A stretch of 64,000 bases of DNA, taken from NCBI GenBank assembly GCA_011799875.1, contig CM022303.1, positions 216,968,255 to 217,032,254 on the forward strand, read 5' to 3'. The notes beneath the pieces are model-generated. The model had not been told where the DNA came from and did not search any database. It was given only the letters and a program-made list of their open reading frames with translations. The position numbers and the translations under genes are program-made. This DNA comes from Thinopyrum elongatum. Taxonomy: Eukaryota; Streptophyta; Magnoliopsida; Poales; Poaceae. Every line of letters begins with the position of its first letter. The first letter of the stretch is position 1. Positions 60,701 to 64,000 of this stretch are shown piece after piece.

Positions 60701-61282
60701 GTTTGAAGATGCTAGTCTTCGATAGGACTAGGCCTTTCTCTCTATTCTGGCATTTCTGCAGCCCAGTCCACATATACAGCCTTTTCTCCATTGATAATGT
60801 TGCATATGTAGTATAGATCCTTGCTTGCTGAGTACTTCGGATGAGTACTCACGGTTGCTTTATTTTCTCTTTTCCCCCATATACCCCACCTTGATGATAC
60901 ACCAGACGATGGAGTCCAGGAGCCAGACGCCACCACCGGAGCCTACTACCAGGCGGGTCCAGAGGGCACGTACTACTGGATCGAACCAGCTGACCAGGAG
61001 TAGGATCGGAGGCTCCCAGGCAGGAGGCCAACGCCTTTCGATCTAGTGTCGCTGTTTGTGCTAGCCTTCTTAAGGCATAACTTGTCTAACTATGTCTGTA
61101 CCCAGATATTATTTGTATGACTGACTTATGTATTCGGATCTTCGGATCCCTGGTCTGTAATATTGTGGACCTCCGTTTATTTGTGTTTAGAGTTGTGTTG
61201 TGATATCTTCCCGTGAGTCCCTGGGCTTGATCGTACACGTTTGCGTGTATGATTAGTGTACGATTGAACCGGGGGCGTCACA
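57796..61282 (+). mobile_element. E6 copy C, plus, mosaic and 5'-truncated
   Basis: From about 58240 to 61282 nearly identical to copy A, ending CCGGGGGCGTCACA and followed by ctaac (61283-61287). The first ~440 bases (57796-58240) are alignable to A 30085-30590 but clearly diverged (different words throughout), so they come from another family member. The first ~175 bases of the element are missing. Both palindromes are intact at 58896-58958. Confidence 0.82.
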
Positions 61283-61287
61283 CTAAC

Positions 61288-62086
61288 TCTCTTCCTATGC
61301 ATCGGCATGTCATACAAGAACAATTCATGCACATCAAGTAAAGGCCAATACATAGCATAAGCAGTTTCTTGCAATTTTATCGTGTTTGAAACATAGAGAG
61401 GTGGAGATATAGTTCCTCTCTCATAATAATTGCAAGTAGGAGCAGCAAGCACATGCATATTATAATCATCAAAATCATCATGTGTAGTGGTAGAAGGCAA
61501 CCCATCAATATAATCCTTAATAAGTGCAAACTTCTTCGATATAGTGTAGTTGGGAGAATTCAAAAAGATAATAGGACTATCATGTGTGGGTGCAATAGCA
61601 ACAATTTCATTTTTAACATAAGGAACTATAGCAAGTTCATCTCCATGAGCATAATTCATATTGGCATCTTGGCCACAAGCATAGCTAGCATCATCAAAAA
61701 GGGGTATTTCAAACGAATCAATGGGATCATAGCAATCATCATAGCATTCATCCTTCGGTAAGTACGAAGGGAAATTAAACAATGTACGAGTTGAAGAGTA
61801 ACTCTCATTAGAAGGTGGGCACGGGTAGCTAATCCGCTCTTCCTCCTTTTGTTCTTCGCTCTCCTCGTCATCTTTTTCATCCAATGAGCTCACAGTTTCA
61901 TCAATTTCTTCTTCCATAGACTCCTGCAAAATATTAGTCTCTTCTTGGACAGCGGAGAAGTCCTCAATATATGGTTTAACATAAGCATTAGAAGCATAAT
62001 TATCATAGCAATATTTAAGTATGGCGAAATTTTCAGATTTGTAAAGAGTAGCGTCATACTTTTCAATCAAAGAAGCAATTTCATAA
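61288..62086 (-). CDS. E3 internal acidic ORF, copy C (open, ~266 codons, partial)
   Basis: An uninterrupted minus-strand frame starts at the E4 junction (YHYEIASLIEKYDATLYKSE) and runs to MPMHRKRVS at the E6 junction. The protein is acidic: a region EESMEEEIDETVSSLDEKDD-like (about 61940-61880), CYDDCYDPIDSFEIPLFDDA (about 61750), CGQDANMNYAHGDE, and YAMYWPLLDVHELFLYDMPM near the end. No enzyme or binding motif is recognised; it resembles the internal ORF of non-autonomous Athila-like elements, with which E1 shares the MHRK end. Both termini are cut by insertions, so true start and stop are unknown. Being open here while broken in A and B is notable. Confidence 0.7.
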
Positions 62087-62516
62087 TGATACGTCTCCAA
62101 CGTATCTATAATTTATGAAGTATTCATGCTGTTATATTATCATTCTTGGATGTTTTACAATCATTTTATAGCAACTTTATATTTTTTTTGGGACTAATCT
62201 ATTGACATAGTGCCCAGTGCCAGTTGCTGTTTTTTTGCTTGTTTTTTACATCGTAGAAAATCAATACCAAACGGAGTCCAAACGCAGCGAAACTTTTTGG
62301 AGATTTTTTATGGACCAGAAGACACCCGGTGGGCCAAAGAAGTACAAGAGGGGAGCTCCGAGGAGAGCACAACCCACCAGGGCACGCCTGGGCCCCCAGG
62401 CGCGCCCAGGTGGGTTGTGCCCACCTCGGTTGCCTCCTGCACCGCCTCTTCGCCCTATAAATTCCCAAATATTCCAAAAACCCTCGGGGTAACGCTAGAT
62501 CAGAAGTTCTGCCTGA
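62087..62516 (+). mobile_element. E4 LTR fragment, copy C
   Basis: TGATACGTCTCCAACGTATC start, TATA word tataaatt near 62456, cut by E5 at 62517. Downstream part of the E4 LTR is not in the window. Confidence 0.86.
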
Positions 62517-63097
62517 TGATGACATGTACCTAGGGTAGGGTCATAGGCCTGACCTGTATGCCCTACCCAAGGACACTGCACAGGTGGTTAAGGCCCATAA
62601 AGCTGAACAGAAGATACCGACTGAAATCCTCACGAAGCGTGATTCACTCGACAGAGGATCCACTCGGATATCCCAATTCCACTCGACCTACGTTATTCAC
62701 TCGGAGTACAAAATTCCACTCGGAAAACAGAAGACCTAGAGCCACCCCAGTATGGCAACGGTCGGGCATTCACTCCGTCGCCTTAAAGGTCATTAAACAC
62801 GGGCGTTACCAGTAACGTACGTGGCTTTATTTCCTCATTAAACCCATGTGTAACCGAGGGTGGCGAGGGGTCAACGCACTCTATATAAGCTAGCCCTCCC
62901 CTCTTGCACAAGGGTTCGCACCCCTGTAACTATACAACTCTCCAACCAACAAGCCTCCGCAGCACCAAGACGTAGGGCTGTTACCTCCTCCGAGAGGGGC
63001 CTGAACTCGTAAAACTGTGCGTACAACCTCGCCGTAGCTAGGACTCTGCCTGCTCCTACGTACCCCCATCTCTACTGTCAGACCCGTTCCTACGACA
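62517..63097 (+). mobile_element. E5 copy C 5' LTR (581 bp)
   Basis: TGATGACATGTACC to CCTACGACA; TATA box tatataag at 62882-62889; PBS TTGGCGCCCACCGTGG at 63099-63114. Cleanest of the three LTR copies. Confidence 0.86.
62882..62889 (+). promoter_or_regulatory. TATA box of the E5 LTR
   Basis: tatataag inside gcactctatataagctag, kept in all three copies (35169-35176; 53143-53150 on minus). Likely LTR promoter. Confidence 0.65.
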
Positions 63098-63162
63098 GTT
63101 GGCGCCCACCGTGGGGTGGCGTCTAAGCGACGGTAAGGTTGCAATCTTCAATCTTCGTCAAC

Positions 63163-64000
63163 ATGGTTTCCGGCGGTGGATTGTCTCTGGGCCGTGAGAT
63201 CCATCTCGGCGGGCTCTCCTTCATCGCCGATGATTCGGCCTGGCTCCAGGAGGCTCCCCTCGACGTCGAGGCACTCCCCATTCATGGTGCGGCACACTTC
63301 CGCGTGAGTGCCTGCGGCGTCCTCCTGCGGCAGCCATCGATTCAGTAAGGGTCGACTCCCGCGGCGTCTTCGCTCCCCGCGACCTGTCACCGCAAGCGAT
63401 CCGGTCGCTCACGGCTCCAGCGGTGGGTGAAGCACGCAGTGGCCCGTCAGTCGGCCACGCCTCAAATCGTGGCGATTGAGCCCGATGAGTCCCTGTATGG
63501 CTTGTTCGATCTGTCGACTGGCCACTCAGATACTCTCTCCGAGTGCGAAAGCAATGACCCCGCAGCGGAAGTCCTCATGGTTGGTCCTCAGCGCAGCCCG
63601 CCAGGATTTCCCCATGGCGGCGGCGGTAGCGGCGGTCCAGCACACAAGGACAGTGAGTACTACCCTCAAGCCCTCACTGCGGAACAGAGGGAAGAGCTGC
63701 GGTGCAGGAATGATCAGGCTCTCCAGACCCGCATCGTTGGGGAGACCCCCGAAGCTCAGGCTTTGGAGGCTGCGCACGTAGCCACTCTGGCTGAGCGTGC
63801 GCGCCTGGAGAATCTTTAGCAAGCACTCGACGACCACGCCCACAGAAACATTCCAAGTTCCAGTCGACGGCAGTGGCAACTGTTCCCGACTGGACATCAG
63901 GACGAGTGTCAGGTATACCATACCCCGATCCAAAATGTTGCAGTAGCTGCGCGTATTGCAGATTCGATCCAGCCATCCCGTTCCGAGGCTGGTAGAGGTT
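63163..64000 (+). pseudogene. E5 copy C gag (5' part, two in-frame stops), runs off the window
   Basis: ATG at 63163 starts MVSGGGLSLGREIHLGG. One frame stays open to the window end except for TAA at 63346-63348 (after RQPSIQ) and TAG at 63817-63819 (after RARLENL). Blocks: FIADDSAWLQEAPLD, then after the first stop a basic part (CHRKRSGRSRLQRWVKHAV), an acidic part (YGLFDLSTGHSDTLSECESN), a PQRSPPGFPHGGGGSGG linker, and a helical region (ALTAEQREELRCRNDQAL). Structural gag precursor of a gypsy element. The first stop is also found in copies A and B, so it predates their duplication. Rest of gag and pol lie outside the window. Confidence 0.83.

Noticed and set aside
62087..62100. Start of the open E3 frame inside the E4 LTR
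   Set aside because: The frame extends into the LTR by chance with a non-ATG start; the coding part begins at 62086 and its true start was displaced by the insertion.
1..64000. A host gene or a new gene system
   Set aside because: All recognisable protein domains belong to LTR retrotransposons; the remaining frames are repeats or composition effects.

Overview
The window is plant nuclear DNA, and the repeat content points to a large grass genome of the Triticeae type (wheat, barley, Aegilops or relatives). Almost every base can be assigned to LTR retrotransposons: Ty1/copia of the SIRE/Maximus kind, Ty3/gypsy Athila-like elements whose LTRs begin TGATACGTCTCC, Tat-like gypsy elements primed at TTGGCGCCCACC, and a family with very long LTRs beginning TGTRACRCCC. 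No host gene, tRNA gene, rRNA gene or CRISPR array could be supported. Family names rest on recognition of motifs, not on a database search.

Layout, left to right. 1-3775: 5' part of a minus-strand, apparently non-autonomous Tat-like element (E0; LTR 3046-3775), inserted into a minus-strand copia element (polyprotein remnant 3776-6139, PBS 6140-6152, 5' LTR 6154-7820). The copia element sits in a long-LTR fragment (7821-10010), which sits in a minus-strand Athila polyprotein pseudogene (10011-12519). That pseudogene is fused at about 12520 to the gag, PBS and 5' LTR of a different gypsy element (X, 12520-14873). X abuts the 3' end of a plus-strand Athila-like element (Y, 14874-16344). 16345-25327 is a minus-oriented LTR (E2) split by a complete 7,665-bp non-autonomous Athila-like element (E1, 16382-24046, target duplication ctcgt). 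25328-34381 is another minus-strand Athila-like element (E3) carrying a 3,680-bp solo-LTR-like insertion (E6, 29907-33586, target duplication ctaac).

The nested block E6 / E3 ORF / E4 LTR / E5 Tat element then occurs three times with the same junctions: copy A on plus (29907-41475), copy B on minus (41501-57795) and copy C on plus (57796 to the window end). A 25-base run of N (41476-41500) separates A from B. Copies differ mainly by single-base indels. This is either a recent inverted triplication or an assembly/read artefact, and the indel spectrum favours a technical contribution.

The most informative biology is in E5. It carries gag, protease, reverse transcriptase, an archaeal-type RNase H and integrase remnants on one strand. 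On the opposite strand, between pol and the missing 3' LTR, lies an intron-containing additional ORF resembling the 'putative gypsy type transposon' (Transposase_28) family, followed by about ten ~70-bp tandem units that each encode a perfect 11-bp hairpin. I see no evidence for a new defence, metabolic or regulatory gene system; the novelty is structural.
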